Positions 31,987 through 43,247 of a stretch of DNA of 64,000 nt are shown in pieces; the first letter of the stretch is position 1, and every line of letters begins with the position of its first letter. The translations under genes and the position numbers were made by a program. The notes under the pieces are model-generated. The model was not told the DNA's origin. It did not search any database and saw nothing but the letters and a program-made list of their open reading frames with translations. This DNA comes from Rosa chinensis (lineage: Eukaryota > Streptophyta > Magnoliopsida > Rosales > Rosaceae): assembly GCF_002994745.2 (NCBI RefSeq), contig NC_037092.1, positions 25,879,001 through 25,943,000 on the forward strand, in the 5' to 3' direction.

Positions 31987-32533
31987 ATTTTGAGAATCTA
32001 GGGTTTATGGAATGAAGGCGTTGTTTTTTGTTCGACGGACTAGGAACCTGAATTGCTTGTTGTAATTGATAGAGCAGGCTTAACCGCTTAAGTTCCTTAT
32101 ATAGACAACCATGGGGTAGCAACCTCTCATAAAGTTCCTAGTTCTAGGTTTGCAATCCTGAATATCCATGATTACTTGTTTTATCATAATGCTGAGTTCT
32201 TAAAATTTTAGGGCCGGGCATGGAATTGTAGGGTTCTTAAAATTTTAATTTACTTTGTTTGACAATAAAAATAAATAAAATGAAATACTTAGTTAACAAA
32301 ATTTTAAATATATACGAAAGTCCCGTCCAATCAATGTGGCAATTGACATGGTTTGACACTTATGGGTATGGAATATGGATTAGGGATAAACTTTTTTTTC
32401 ACGCAAACTAACTGATCGATTGACTTGCGGAAGTAGTACATTCTTTCTCGCCAAGCAAAACCAGTTTTAAAAAAAAAAAAAAATCCTTAAATCACACCCA
32501 ACTCCAAAAACCAAAAACCAAAATGATCCAATA
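31743..32533. repeat. Segmental duplicate of 1447-2231
   Basis: This block covers the AspRS start and upstream region and is shared with the block at the left end of the window, about 30 kb away and in the same orientation. Identity ends at aaaatgatccaat (32533), just before the OPA3-like gene. Confidence 0.85.
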
Positions 32534-32576
32534 TGGTTGTTAACCCTCCCCTAATCCAAAAAAAACCCTGCTAATT

Positions 32577-32921
32577 ATGCCCCTGTCCCTTGCAAAATTT
32601 CTTGCTGGTCAAGCTGCAGCTGCTGCTAGGAGCTCTTTTCTTCGACAAACGAGGCGGTACGGATCATCAACATCATCATCATCGAGTCACTATCAGAGCA
32701 CCACCATAATGCTTCCATTGATGAAACTCGGAACTCTGGCCATCAGAACAATTTCAAAGCCCATTGCTGCTCGCCTCAAAACACATGCTGCCGTGCACCC
32801 CAGGTTTCGTGCCGCCATCATCTGGATGGCCCAGGTTAATATACTCACTTCAATCCATCATTTGTTCTTCTTTTCTTTTGTTTCATTTTGTGAAATTTTA
32901 TTTGTTTTTCTCTGAGTTCAG

Positions 32922-32960
<39 letters not shown>

Positions 32961-35181
32961 GTTTTTCTGGTATTAGTGATAGGTAGTAATTTTGAAATAG
33001 TTGGATGGATGGTAATTAGGTCAAAATCTTGCAAAAAATCTGAAAAGGGGAAATCTTAGTCTTCATCTCCCTAGCTTCTATCTAAGTAGTTAATTTTCGA
33101 AGCAATCTGCTAATATTGCTCAAGAATAATGTCAGATGAGGTATTGGTTTTGTAAAGGTACTGGGTATTGGTTTTGTTAATTTCGCATGAACTTCTTTTA
33201 GTTTTCCCTATACTTTGATCAAGTTTGCTTATCCTTGGTGTGTCATTGTACCAATGGGGGAATACAATAAGCTGCAAGCGCTTCTTTTTTTTCTTTTAAT
33301 GGCTAAAATGAGTGGGAGGCTAGGCCATCACATATGTGATTTCATTAGATAATGAAGAATGTATTGAGAGCCGGCATAATGTCAGAACTAGGGGTTTAGA
33401 ATTTAGCCTGAAGCATAAGCCCTGCGCCTTGAATTTAAATAAATAAAATAAGGATCCAGGTTTTAATAAAGGAAAACAACAATTTTCGTGAATAAATTTT
33501 AGTGAACAAATATGGTGAACGTAACCTTTTTGTATAGGTGAGTCAATAATGTTAAATATGCTGAAGAGTTCCACAGTTGCCTCATATTATTTCACTTCCC
33601 AACAAAACTTGAAACTTTAGCTTAGCGTGACTGTGTGATTACAAATTGCTCTAACTGTAAAGACCAACAATGTTGGTGTTCGGTGAGGTTAGTTTTAAAG
33701 CCCTATTTACCGCGAGAAAAGATTTCGAGTGGTGCGCAAGGCGTCAGTTCATTTCCAATGATTCTACATCAACAAAATGTTATGCAAGTTGTGCCTCATG
33801 CACTCTACTGAGTTCCAATTCATGTAGCATATCATGCCATTATAAGCATATATAATATTCTTGCGCAGCTAGACAGATAGTACTTCGGTGCTGAAGCCAT
33901 TGCATTAGCTAGCAATATGTATTCTGGTGTTTCCAACTAGCAAGAGCTTTAGATTACTTATTTTCAGTTGAAATTATCAGACAAAGTATCGTTGGGCAAC
34001 ACAATTGCAAAGACGTGTGCAATATGGACGTGCAATAAATGTTGCGATCCGCCCTCTCGATGAAGCAAAAGCTATTGCAGCTGCTACAGATTTTCTCGGA
34101 GAACTTGTCATCTTCACTGTAAGTTAGCACCTCTACATTAGACATATCAATATAGTATGTAGTTTAGGATATTTGACTGTGCAATAATCCATTGATCCAT
34201 AAATGTTGACCAGCTCTATGTTGTCGTAATAAGCTTCATCCATGGCAAGGTGAATGTATCACTAGCTATTTCCCACTGGTTTACCATGCACTATTTGGTC
34301 TAAAATCATATGGTACTGGTCTACGTACGCTAATTGATGCATCATTGCAGTGAATGGGTGCCCTAGTACTTTTTAGTTGGCAATTGATATCTTTGATCCC
34401 TCAGATGCTTTGTCTTACTTAGGTTGCAGGACTTGCTATTGTGTATGAGGTGAATCGGAGCTACAAATCAGAGGCTAAGAAGGAGGCACAACGCAAGAAA
34501 GAATTAGAGGTATATATCCCACTCCAAGAAAGAATACAACTGCTTTGAAGTGTTTTTGGTAATTTCTGGCAGAACTTCCCAAACAGGCCTTCTGGGTTAT
34601 ATAAGCACTTTCAAATTAATTTTACAGGAAGTAATCGAATTTCCATATAACAAGCATTGTTGTGATTCTAAAGAACTGCATCGAATTTCACTATAAGGAA
34701 ATATCACTCTCAAACAGTCCCGAGGGTCATATCTAATCATTGTGGGATTATCTTCTTTCGACTTGGACAACCCTCACGGACTTGAATTTAAATTCAGATG
34801 TTTACTGCTACTTCATGTGATGATGAACTATTTTCCGGCTTGAAAATGATAGCATACACAATCCTTTATTAGCTCACGGGACCTTTGGTTCTTAATGTGA
34901 ATCTTAACCTACTTTGTCAACATTGACTAAGAGTAATTTAGGTTGTTCATCTACAGTAGCTAGTTTTCTCTTTGAATATTAGAAATTAAATACTGATAAC
35001 CATCATAATATGTTGATAGGCACTGAAGCTGAAGGACAGAGATTTAGAAAAAGAAGTGGAATCTCTAAGGCTCAAGCTGCAAGAAATGGAGAAACAATTA
35101 CAAAGAAGAAGCAGCTGGCTGGATTACTTGAGGCTATCATTACTATTCCGACAAGCTGCTGAACAACAAAAGACAGCATAG
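32577..35181 (+). CDS. OPA3-like mitochondrial protein, four exons
   Basis: Exons 32577-32834, 33981-34118, 34423-34509 and 35020-35181 join in phase 0 to give 214 aa. The Met at residue 45 (MLPLMKLGTLAI) is the usual family start; the longer start adds a Ser/Arg-rich stretch (LRQTRRYGSS) that looks like a mitochondrial presequence. The OPA3 core follows: KLGTLAIRTISKPIA, VHPRFR, then QRRVQYGRAINVAIRPLDEAKA. A membrane segment (LVIFTVAGLAIVYEV) and a charged coiled coil (about residues 148-195, KELEALKLKDRDLEKEVE) come next. OPA3 proteins act at mitochondrial membranes and affect organelle shape. For exon 2 the AG at 33979-33980 must be used; the AG 13 bp upstream would break the frame. Intron 1 (1.15 kb) holds a TA microsatellite (32925-32955). 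Confidence 0.88.
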
Positions 35182-36400
35182 TCCTGCCTCTAACTGATCT
35201 TTGAATCAATTCACTGCACTCCCTTCGTTAAAATTAGTATTCTTTTTTTTTTTTTTTTTTTCTGGGAGTTTTCCTTACTCTTCTCATTGGAATTAGCATT
35301 TCCTTTCAAAAAAAAAAAAAAAATTAGCGTTTTTGACAATGAAAACGGGTAGTTAACTGCTTCTGTGAATATATTAATTGTAGTGTTCTTGAGGGATAGT
35401 TTCACTTTCGGTCGCTTCGTGGTGCTCAATCTTCGCCATCTCGATGTTGCAATTTCAGCTTGTGTTTTAAGATCAACTTCTATCATCTCCATCAATTTTT
35501 GAATACTTTGGATGCTCTCATAATGAAGATTATACTCACACCTTATGAATTATCATGCACACATATATGATTTTTTTAATTTTTTTTTTTTGTATATATC
35601 TTACAAATATCTTAATTTTATCAGACTCTAATCTACCTCCACCACCAAATAATCCATATCTACTCAAAACTTCATTTATGGCGTAGGACTATGGCGGAGA
35701 AATTGAGTGAAAGACTCAAAAGTTTTACAAAACATTTTAAGCGGATCTCGGAAGTGTGATTCAAATCACCGAAAAATAACAGGGTTATTTCTTCCTTACT
35801 ACATAACTAAAAGAAAAAGACAGTTACATGTGATATAGAATGTTGGGCAACAGAATCTGTGTGGGACACTTCTAGAGTTCTAGAGGTAGCACATTGTAAT
35901 GATATTATCTTCACTTATTTATATCGGTATTTATTTCAAACGATTTCGATATTCTCATTTCATATTCTTAATTTATATCAAGCCACACAACTCTAATAGA
36001 GTAAGAATCTGTGAGTGTGAGCCAAACCTTGACCACATACTGATTATACTTTCAACATCAATTTATTTTTGACTTTGCATGATTCAATCTCATCAATATT
36101 TTACCTTGAGGGACAATTAATCCAGAAGTAGAGTAGATGTATCATGGGGTGGGTCAAAGTAGTAGAGATCTAATCCCTAGCGTTTGTGGTGGCTCAGCCA
36201 TGGACCACCTGATCTTTTAGAGGTCGAAGGTGGTGCATTATGAATCTATGATCGAATCATGTATTAGAAACCTCAAAAACCAACCTTTTTAGGGTTCCCC
36301 TACAGTTGGCAATAGCATTATCTAACTTTTCGGCTTAATTTTAAAAGCCTACATGGTTCTTTATTTGAGTCCTAAATCTGCTTTTAATACTTTGTTTTGT
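35182..36400. other. 3' flank and intergenic
   Basis: No gene is seen. T and A runs at 35236-35260 and 35309-35323 follow the OPA3-like stop and are part of its 3' region or small insertions. Confidence 0.5.
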
Positions 36401-36707
36401 TTGCTTCTGGTGTAAATGTCTGGTCAAGGTCCAACTCTATTTCAAGAAACCATGAATGAATCCTTTTGATTCTTTGAATGATTGTGTGAGCCTTTAGTAG
36501 CTTTCTAGTCCTATGTATTAAATTTATTTGCCACAATAGAAAAAGAAGGATAATCGCAGCAGCTGTCTGTAGAAGACAACGTTGTCACATTGAGTCACCA
36601 ACACCATATGCCATGTTAACCTTGAAACGGGAATGATCAACATGATGTTTATTCTTATAAAAAATAAAAATAAAACACAATGTTTATGTGCACAAATGAA
36701 AATAAAG
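36401..36707. repeat. Duplicated block, copy 2
   Basis: Direct partner of 30844-31152, roughly 80-85% alike by eye. Confidence 0.8.
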
Positions 36708-38696
36708 CCATAATAAAATAATAATGAGTCATACTGTGTAAGTAAATTATAATTTTTTTATTATTTAAATTCAGTTAAAAAAAATTGCATAATCCTTGCA
36801 AGATATTGAAAAACAAAAGACTCGTAATATGGATGTTAGTTCACGACATCTACCGTAGTTTGTATGCAAATAGGAGGTTGCTGGCCCTTCGTGTATTGGT
36901 ACCTCCTGCTTCTTATTGGTTTTGGAATATGTTCGAGCCAACAAACAAATGAACAATAGACCTAGCAAAGTTAAGTAGCTTCAGACCATGGCTAACTGAC
37001 ACAACCCTAGCACAATAGGATTGCCATATATTGTCACCATTGTCATCAGCCACCACGCGTAGCATTACGGCCCAAGATTGTCGTTGTGGCAAAGTTCAGT
37101 AGAGCAATCACCGAAGCCACCATGTACACCACAATGTAGGCACTTATCATTGCCTTATCGTTTTCAAAATCATCTGTGGGCAACATCACACCCTCGGGCA
37201 CCAACAACATACTGATCAGCTGAGCCCGCGTGTCACAGAAGCAAATCATCACCCGTTGTTTACACCACGTACTACGGTCAATTGACTCAACTCTCCTAAA
37301 AACGTTTATTCTATAATTGCAACTTAAATTATTTAATTATAATTTAGTTAATCCTTTCAAAAAAAAAATTATAATTTAGTTAATTGAGGTAATCTTTTAT
37401 ATTATTTTCTTCCATTTGAGTCATTAACATGGCAATGTAACCATTCCAGGTTGGAAGACATTTCTCGTTTGTCCTTCCCTATCTAGACATATATCTTCTC
37501 TGTTCTAAAATTATCCTCTGATCCTTTATCCCCATCACGCGCCACTCATGTGCGCTTCTCTATGTCAAGACTCAAGCGTGGTACCATAGTACATCGAGCA
37601 CAGAGCTCTCCCAACGAGGCCCTTGCCCTTCCTCCAAAGTCCAACCCACTCTCCAATCAGAGGCGCGTAACAGTATTGCTCTGGCACACGGACCGTCAGT
37701 CATCCCCCCCGCCACCGTACATTCCACGCTCCACTGCAGCGCTTCAACAAACGGTCCATGGTCTAAATGGTCATGATGGACACAATGAGTAAATGACCAT
37801 ATGGTCCATGGTCTAAGGTCTAAGGTCGTGGTATTGATATTATCGGGCTTTTTTCGGACTCGGGTCACGTGCAAGTTTTTGGAGTCTTCTCTGTTTGGCT
37901 GTCGGACCCTCCATGTGATCCCGGCCTTCGGAAAAGACTGCCTTTCTGGCGAATAATATCGGAACTGCCACTGCGTCTTTGTCGCGACTCGCGAGGGAAA
38001 GAAAGCGGCCAGCGGTGGTGGGCCGGGTTGGTTCGGTTAACGAAAAGCGGGGCAAAGTGCCACGCGGACTGGAATGGTGATTGATTTTGATTATTTGATG
38101 TGATATTCCCAATACAAACTACTGGCCTTTAGTTTAACTCGTCTCTCCTGTCTCGCTTGTCTCATTAATTCACCGCAAACTTTACTTTACCCTGTACGCT
38201 TTAGTTTAATTACTTTATTTTCTGGAAAACTACAGGTCACTTGTCTTGTACCCGTCTTTTACATCAGATACAACTCACCGTCTCATGAGCTTAAGGTTTC
38301 ATGGGTCACCTTGATTTCGATGGCTCGATGCAAATCGAAGCTCAACGTCCCTCTGGTTGTTTGCTGTGTTGTCTCTGGTAAACGGTGCAAAATGCAATGT
38401 TCTTATTTGAGAGTTGACATTTATAACATTTTTTTCACTCTCTTTTCAAATTAATCGCAGGACGATCAACAGGCATTGCAACTCATTCTCTGACTATGTT
38501 TGTAATTTAGTAATTACACTGAGTGAATTCAGCGTTCGAGTACAGGATCTGGAGTTTCACATTTCGAACATTTATGTGAGGAGACCCAGTGTATTCATGA
38601 ACTATTTGTCGCTGATATTTTTAGCATTTTAAATAATAAAATATCACTTATTTTGTCAAATTTGTTGATTTTCCATATTTAGAAACCCAAATTAGA
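36708..38696. other. Intergenic with one unassigned open frame
   Basis: A minus-strand frame at 37046-37252 (68 codons) has a membrane-like segment (AYIVVYMVASVIALLNF). I cannot assign it; it may be a gene fragment. Frames at 37550-38112 have no motif. Nothing else is recognised. Confidence 0.3.
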
Positions 38697-38715
38697 CATC
38701 TGATTATACTTTTTT

Positions 38716-39142
38716 TTTTTTTTTTTTTTGATCAAGAAGAAACTTCATTAATAATGAACTGGATACAATGAGTTTTGGCAACATCTCATACACAGAGATG
38801 ACCACTGGACTTCACACTGGAACTCCAAAATGACTGACTGATGGAGTCAAAAAGACCCCGACTCAACTACAGACTAAAACTTGCACAACAATTAAAGGCA
38901 AAGACAATATGCGCAGGAGCAGTGAATCCATGACACACAACTTTGTCAACACTAACGCGCCACTCAGAGTCCTCTTGACCTGCCTTTGATCGACCAAGTC
39001 TACACTCGTTGTGACTTCGAACCCGACCAAATTGAAATGCTGGACCGCCAGACCTGAGACTAAATGAAACCCTAATACCATTGCCACCCTATTGTCAACA
39101 CCGTCAATCCACAAATGCTCCAAATCGTCAACACCCTAATAC
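38716..39142 (-). mobile_element. 5'-truncated LINE insertion (about 0.43 kb)
   Basis: The direct repeat catctgattatactt stands at 38697-38711 and again at 39143-39157. Next to the left copy is a run of about 20 T, that is a poly-A tail on the minus strand, preceded by TTCATTATTAATGAAGTTTCTTC, typical of plant L1 3' ends. The rest is LINE 3' sequence without intact domains. Confidence 0.75.
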
Positions 39143-39214
39143 CATCTGATTATACTTTAGATCCGATAATTTTAATACCATCTGATTATACTTTAGATCC
39201 GATAATTTCCCACA
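39143..39214. repeat. 36-bp tandem duplication next to the LINE
   Basis: catctgattatactttagat and its following 16 bp occur at 39143 and again at 39179. With the LINE target copy at 38697 this gives three copies of the motif. Confidence 0.85.
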
Positions 39215-39897
39215 CAATATTTTAATGTCATTGTTAGTCGAGTAATTACATAAATTCCGTCAAGCTAAATAGAATTCTTCTGTTTGGTACTGTTATCAAT
39301 TAATTTCATATCAAAACGACTCACGAACCAGATAATATTGAATCAAACAAGTGATAGGAAGCCACAGAGAACACAAAGAAAGTAAGAGACTAAATGACTA
39401 ATCATAATTATCTAGTGTAACAAACGTTGTACATCACTAACCTATTCCAATGAGTACACCTGTGACCAGTGCATCAATACTGTGGTCAATGAAAGTAATT
39501 TCCTTTACCTTCCCTTTTCAGTAAAAGCTGGTCTTTGGTGTGGCAGCGGTGTGACCTCAATTTTGCTGCTTTCCCACACATTTGCGCACCAAGATTCGAC
39601 ACCTAAACGCCAAAGAAAGCTTTAAAAAGATCGAGCCCCCATCCCTGTGAGCGCTCACAGTCTCCCTAGTAATAATCTCCAAACTCAAAGGTCACCACCG
39701 TCATTTTAGACCAACCCCAGCAAGCTTAGTTGTACTGGCCATGTAACCAGATCCTCACTCTCACTCCCTTACATTTTGATACAGACAAACCACCACTCTC
39801 TCTCAACAAATCTTCATCAATCCAACGCACCCATCTTGCTCTGTTGTGTCAATGGCCGCAACAGCTCAGTCCCACAAATAATTTACGCTAAAAAATA
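39215..39897 (+). promoter_or_regulatory. Upstream region of the Glu-rich protein gene
   Basis: CT-rich (Y-patch-like) tracts at 39755-39802 (ctcactctcactccc, cactctctctcaac) lie about 100-140 bp before the start codon, as in many plant core promoters. A TATA box is not obvious. The limits are inferred. Confidence 0.35.
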
Positions 39898-42114
39898 ATG
39901 ATGGTGGAGTCAGAGAGACCCCATCGCAGCAAGAGTAGCAGCGGAACCACGAGCGAGCTCTTCATTTGCTTCAGCACTTCTCGCCTCTCCTCTTCTTCAT
40001 CCATGAAGCTCTCTTCCAAGTCCCTACTCAGCCCGGGCCGTACTCGAGACCAGACCCCCCAAATCTCACTCTCTTCCTCTCTCAGCCGCCGCCTCAGAAC
40101 CAGCAGCAGCATCAAAGGCGGCGCCTCTCCGATGTTCCCGAGCGGCAGCGGCGGCGGCGGAAGTAAGAAGCGAGGGGGTTTCGAAAACCCGGAGCCTTCG
40201 TCTCCCAAAGTGACGTGTATTGGGCAGGTGAGGGTGAAGACGAAGAAGCAGGGGAAGAAGATGAGGATGATAAGCAGCAGATCGAAGCGGAGCAGGAGCG
40301 GCAGCGGCGTTGGCGGAGCCGAGGCGAGTTTCCGAAAAGCGGAGCAGAGTGTTAACCAACATGAAAGTTTCCAAGCACTTCATTTTCCGACTCACCAGAT
40401 GAGTAGCAGCAGCCAGAGGGAGTGCTTGCGGCAGAGGAATAACCAGAGGTGGGTGCATCTTCCTTTAACCATTTGCGAAGCGTTGAGGGCTTTCGGGTCG
40501 GAGTTTAACTGCCTGATTCCGAATAAGTCGTCGTGTTTGAGCGGCGGCGAGGCGAAGAAGGATGAGGAGAACAAAGGGGTGAGATCGGAGAGTGGGAATA
40601 GCTCGTGTGGGGCGGTGTTTGCGAGGTGGTTTGTGGCGTTGGGAGATGGGGAGGATGGGAATAAGAGGAGGGAGATAGAGTTGGTGGTGGGGGAAGAAGA
40701 AGAGGAAGAAGAGAGAACGGAGATGAGCAGTGGGAGCCATAGTTTGAGGAGGCAAATTTTTGAAGGGATTGAGTTTAAAGAAGAGATAGTGAGTGAGGCT
40801 TTGATGAGGGAAGAAGAGGAAGGTAGAGTTAGTATGTGTGTTCCGCCCAAGAATGCGCTTTTGCTCATGAGGTGTAGATCTGATCCGGTGAAGATGGCGG
40901 CGCTCGGGAATCGGTTTTGGGAAATGCCGGCCGCTCCGAAAGAGGAAGTGAGTGAAGATGAAGATGAGGATGAGGGTCTTGAAGAGAAAGAGAAACCACA
41001 TGAAGAAAAGGAAAAGGGGCAAATTGGGTTACAAACAGACGTTAAGCTTTTTGGAGACGATGGTATGTGTGAGAAATGGGTTTTGGACGGCGAAGATGTA
41101 GAAGAACAAGAAGAAAAAGAAGAGGAATTGAGTTTGGTTTTAGAGGATGAGAAACCAGAGCAAAGTGAGAGCCTTTATGAGCAACCAGAGGTAGTAGTAG
41201 AAGGAAAGGAATGCCGAGAAGAAGAGCCAGATCGAGAGGAAAATACGAATGAGCCAGCATTGGTAGAAGAAGCTGTGCTGGATTGTTCTCTAGCTGAATT
41301 TTTTGCAGATCCAGAAATGTCTGAAGTTGAAGAAATGGGGTTACAATTTGAAGAAGCACATGAAGAACAGAGAGAAGAGGAAATGAGAGAAGTAGAGCTT
41401 TCAATATCAGAAGAAGTACTGTATAAACAGGAAGAAGAAGAAGAAGAAGAAGAAGCAGAGTCTTGGGCTGAAACTGAAGCAGAGGTGACAGAGGATTCAA
41501 CGGCGGAGGAAGAGAAGGAGTCCAGAGAGAGTACTAGGGAAGAAGCAGAAGAGAGTCGAGCGATAGTGACCCAAGATAGACCCGAACCCGAATCCGAGCG
41601 CCCGAAGGCCCAAACGGATCTCCAACCGAAACCGTCAAGTCAAAACCAGGTCTTACCGGACTGTTTGCTGCTAATGATGTGCGAGCCGAAGCTGTCCATG
41701 GAGGTATCCAAGGAGACTTGGGTTTGCAGCACGGACTTCATCCGATGCCTCCCGGAGCGACACGTCAGCAGCAACAAAAAGGACGGTAAGGATGAGGCGA
41801 AGAAGCCGCCGCGGGTCAGCATAGCCTCGAAGCCCGCGGCGGTTCAGCAGCAGCCGATGATTCAGCCGCCGAGGTCGTCTTGTTCTTTTCCGATACAAGC
41901 GGGCGGGGGTCCGGTTTCGATGGCCGAGATCATAGGGCAGAAGCTGGTGGGGTCTAATGCCTATGAGCCGTTTGTGCTCACGCGCTGCAAGTCGGAGCCG
42001 ATGAGGTCGGCGGCTAAGCTTGCGCCGGAGGCTTGCTTTTGGAAGAACAGGAAGCACGAGCCGCATCGCCACCCGGGTCCGCTCGGAGTCGGGGCGACCG
42101 GAGTCGGGTTTTAA
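39898..42114 (+). CDS. Intronless plant-specific Glu-rich protein (738 aa)
   Basis: Single long frame; the second Met gives nearly the same product. The N-terminus is Ser/Arg-rich (SSSLSRRLRTSSSIKGG, about residues 60-77) followed by SPKVTCIGQVRVK and a basic stretch (KKQGKKMRMISSRSKRSRSG, about 116-135), likely nuclear-directing. WVHLPLTICEALRAFGSEFNC (about 184-204) is a well-ordered patch. Residues 345-560 are extremely Glu-rich, partly from GAA/GAG trinucleotide runs. Three short related motifs recur: LLLMRCRSDPVKMAAL (about 320), LLLMMCEPKLSMEV (about 589) and FVLTRCKSEPMRSAAKLAPE (about 692-711). I know such proteins only as uncharacterised in plants; no enzyme domain is visible. The function is unknown. 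No interruption, so it is probably an active gene. Confidence 0.85.
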   Translation: MMVESERPHRSKSSSGTTSELFICFSTSRLSSSSSMKLSSKSLLSPGRTRDQTPQISLSSSLSRRLRTSSSIKGGASPMFPSGSGGGGSKKRGGFENPEPSSPKVTCIGQVRVKTKKQGKKMRMISSRSKRSRSGSGVGGAEASFRKAEQSVNQHESFQALHFPTHQMSSSSQRECLRQRNNQRWVHLPLTICEALRAFGSEFNCLIPNKSSCLSGGEAKKDEENKGVRSESGNSSCGAVFARWFVALGDGEDGNKRREIELVVGEEEEEEERTEMSSGSHSLRRQIFEGIEFKEEIVSEALMREEEEGRVSMCVPPKNALLLMRCRSDPVKMAALGNRFWEMPAAPKEEVSEDEDEDEGLEEKEKPHEEKEKGQIGLQTDVKLFGDDGMCEKWVLDGEDVEEQEEKEEELSLVLEDEKPEQSESLYEQPEVVVEGKECREEEPDREENTNEPALVEEAVLDCSLAEFFADPEMSEVEEMGLQFEEAHEEQREEEMREVELSISEEVLYKQEEEEEEEEAESWAETEAEVTEDSTAEEEKESRESTREEAEESRAIVTQDRPEPESERPKAQTDLQPKPSSQNQVLPDCLLLMMCEPKLSMEVSKETWVCSTDFIRCLPERHVSSNKKDGKDEAKKPPRVSIASKPAAVQQQPMIQPPRSSCSFPIQAGGGPVSMAEIIGQKLVGSNAYEPFVLTRCKSEPMRSAAKLAPEACFWKNRKHEPHRHPGPLGVGATGVGF

Positions 42115-43239
42115 TCTTAGGTAATTGGGAATGTGAAACGAAAAAAAACCAAAAAAGTGAAATCGTAGGGATGTTGTCTTATGGGATCATGATTGTAGGT
42201 TTTTACTTTTCACAGAGGGGTTATCATTGCTCTCTCTGGTTTGTACATTTTCATGTAGTGTTTTTCTAGAAATTCGTTTCTTTTTTACCCTTCTCTTATA
42301 AATCTATAATCTTTTTCAATTCATCTGTTTTCCTACTAATTACTCTTCGTTCCAATTCTTTTTTCTTTTTCTTTTTTCCGAATGGATCTCTGGTGGTTAC
42401 TTCAACATTAGCTCATCGGTTAGCATCAAAACCTTAAAAGTTCATCAATTTTGGGTACACAAATTATTAGGAGATATCAAAGTTTATCACTTTGGAGAAA
42501 CCAGTATTTGAAATTATCAATTTTAGTCCGTAGAAAATAATATTTGGGCAAATGGAATGTCTTGCGTCAAGTAATTGATGGATTTTTTTCAAGGAAAGGG
42601 GGAGGGGGGGAAGGGTATTTCATGGACCGGCTCATAATCTGCTTTATAGATCTTTTCAGAAGAAAAGAAAAGTTGAAAAATGGTACTAAGCTACAACCAA
42701 TTGATTATCTTTCTGTTATATGGGTTCCAATGGAATGAATGGTAACTTTCATTGGGCAATGAATAGGTAGTACAAGGTGCACGTTTGTTTGTACGTAAGG
42801 TGGTGAAACACATGGGCTTCTTCTTAGAGCAGAGTGCACTGGTAGATTTACATAATGGAGTAGCAGAGAAATGCAGCTTTGCGTTTGAGCCACAGTAAAT
42901 CACAAACCTTTAGATAGGGACTCGAGCTCCATGCCGGAACTTCTCCTTTCTCTTTTCAGAGTCAGTGGCTACAGGATTCACATACTTATTAATATTTGAA
43001 AAGTTACTCTTCTACCCTAATTTGTTTACTCTCTTATTTACATTATTCAGATTCCTTGATTGCTCTGTGTTTCCTAGTCATTGTAGAAGAGAAAATTGCC
43101 CTACATATTTGAACCGAACCGATCTTCACTATTGTGAAAGTGAAGACCTATATTCGAGAAGCAACTATGATGTAAAGAGAAGACTTCTCGTGAAGTCCTT
43201 TTGGTCGGACTCGCATTTGCTTTGCCACAAGCCCACAAC
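42115..43239. other. 3' flank and intergenic
   Basis: It contains the 3' untranslated region of the Glu-rich gene. No further gene is seen; the frame at 42965-43384 overlaps the next transposon and is spurious. Confidence 0.5.
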
Positions 43240-43247
43240 CACTAAAC

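Noticed and set aside
37046..37252. Small membrane protein gene (68 codons, minus)
   Set aside because: It has one hydrophobic stretch but no family match, upstream exon or paralogue; kept only as an unassigned frame.
40066..42072. Long minus-strand frames opposite the Glu-rich gene (130-185 codons)
   Set aside because: They are shadows: GAA/GAG codons read backwards give stop-free Leu/Ser/Phe-rich frames.
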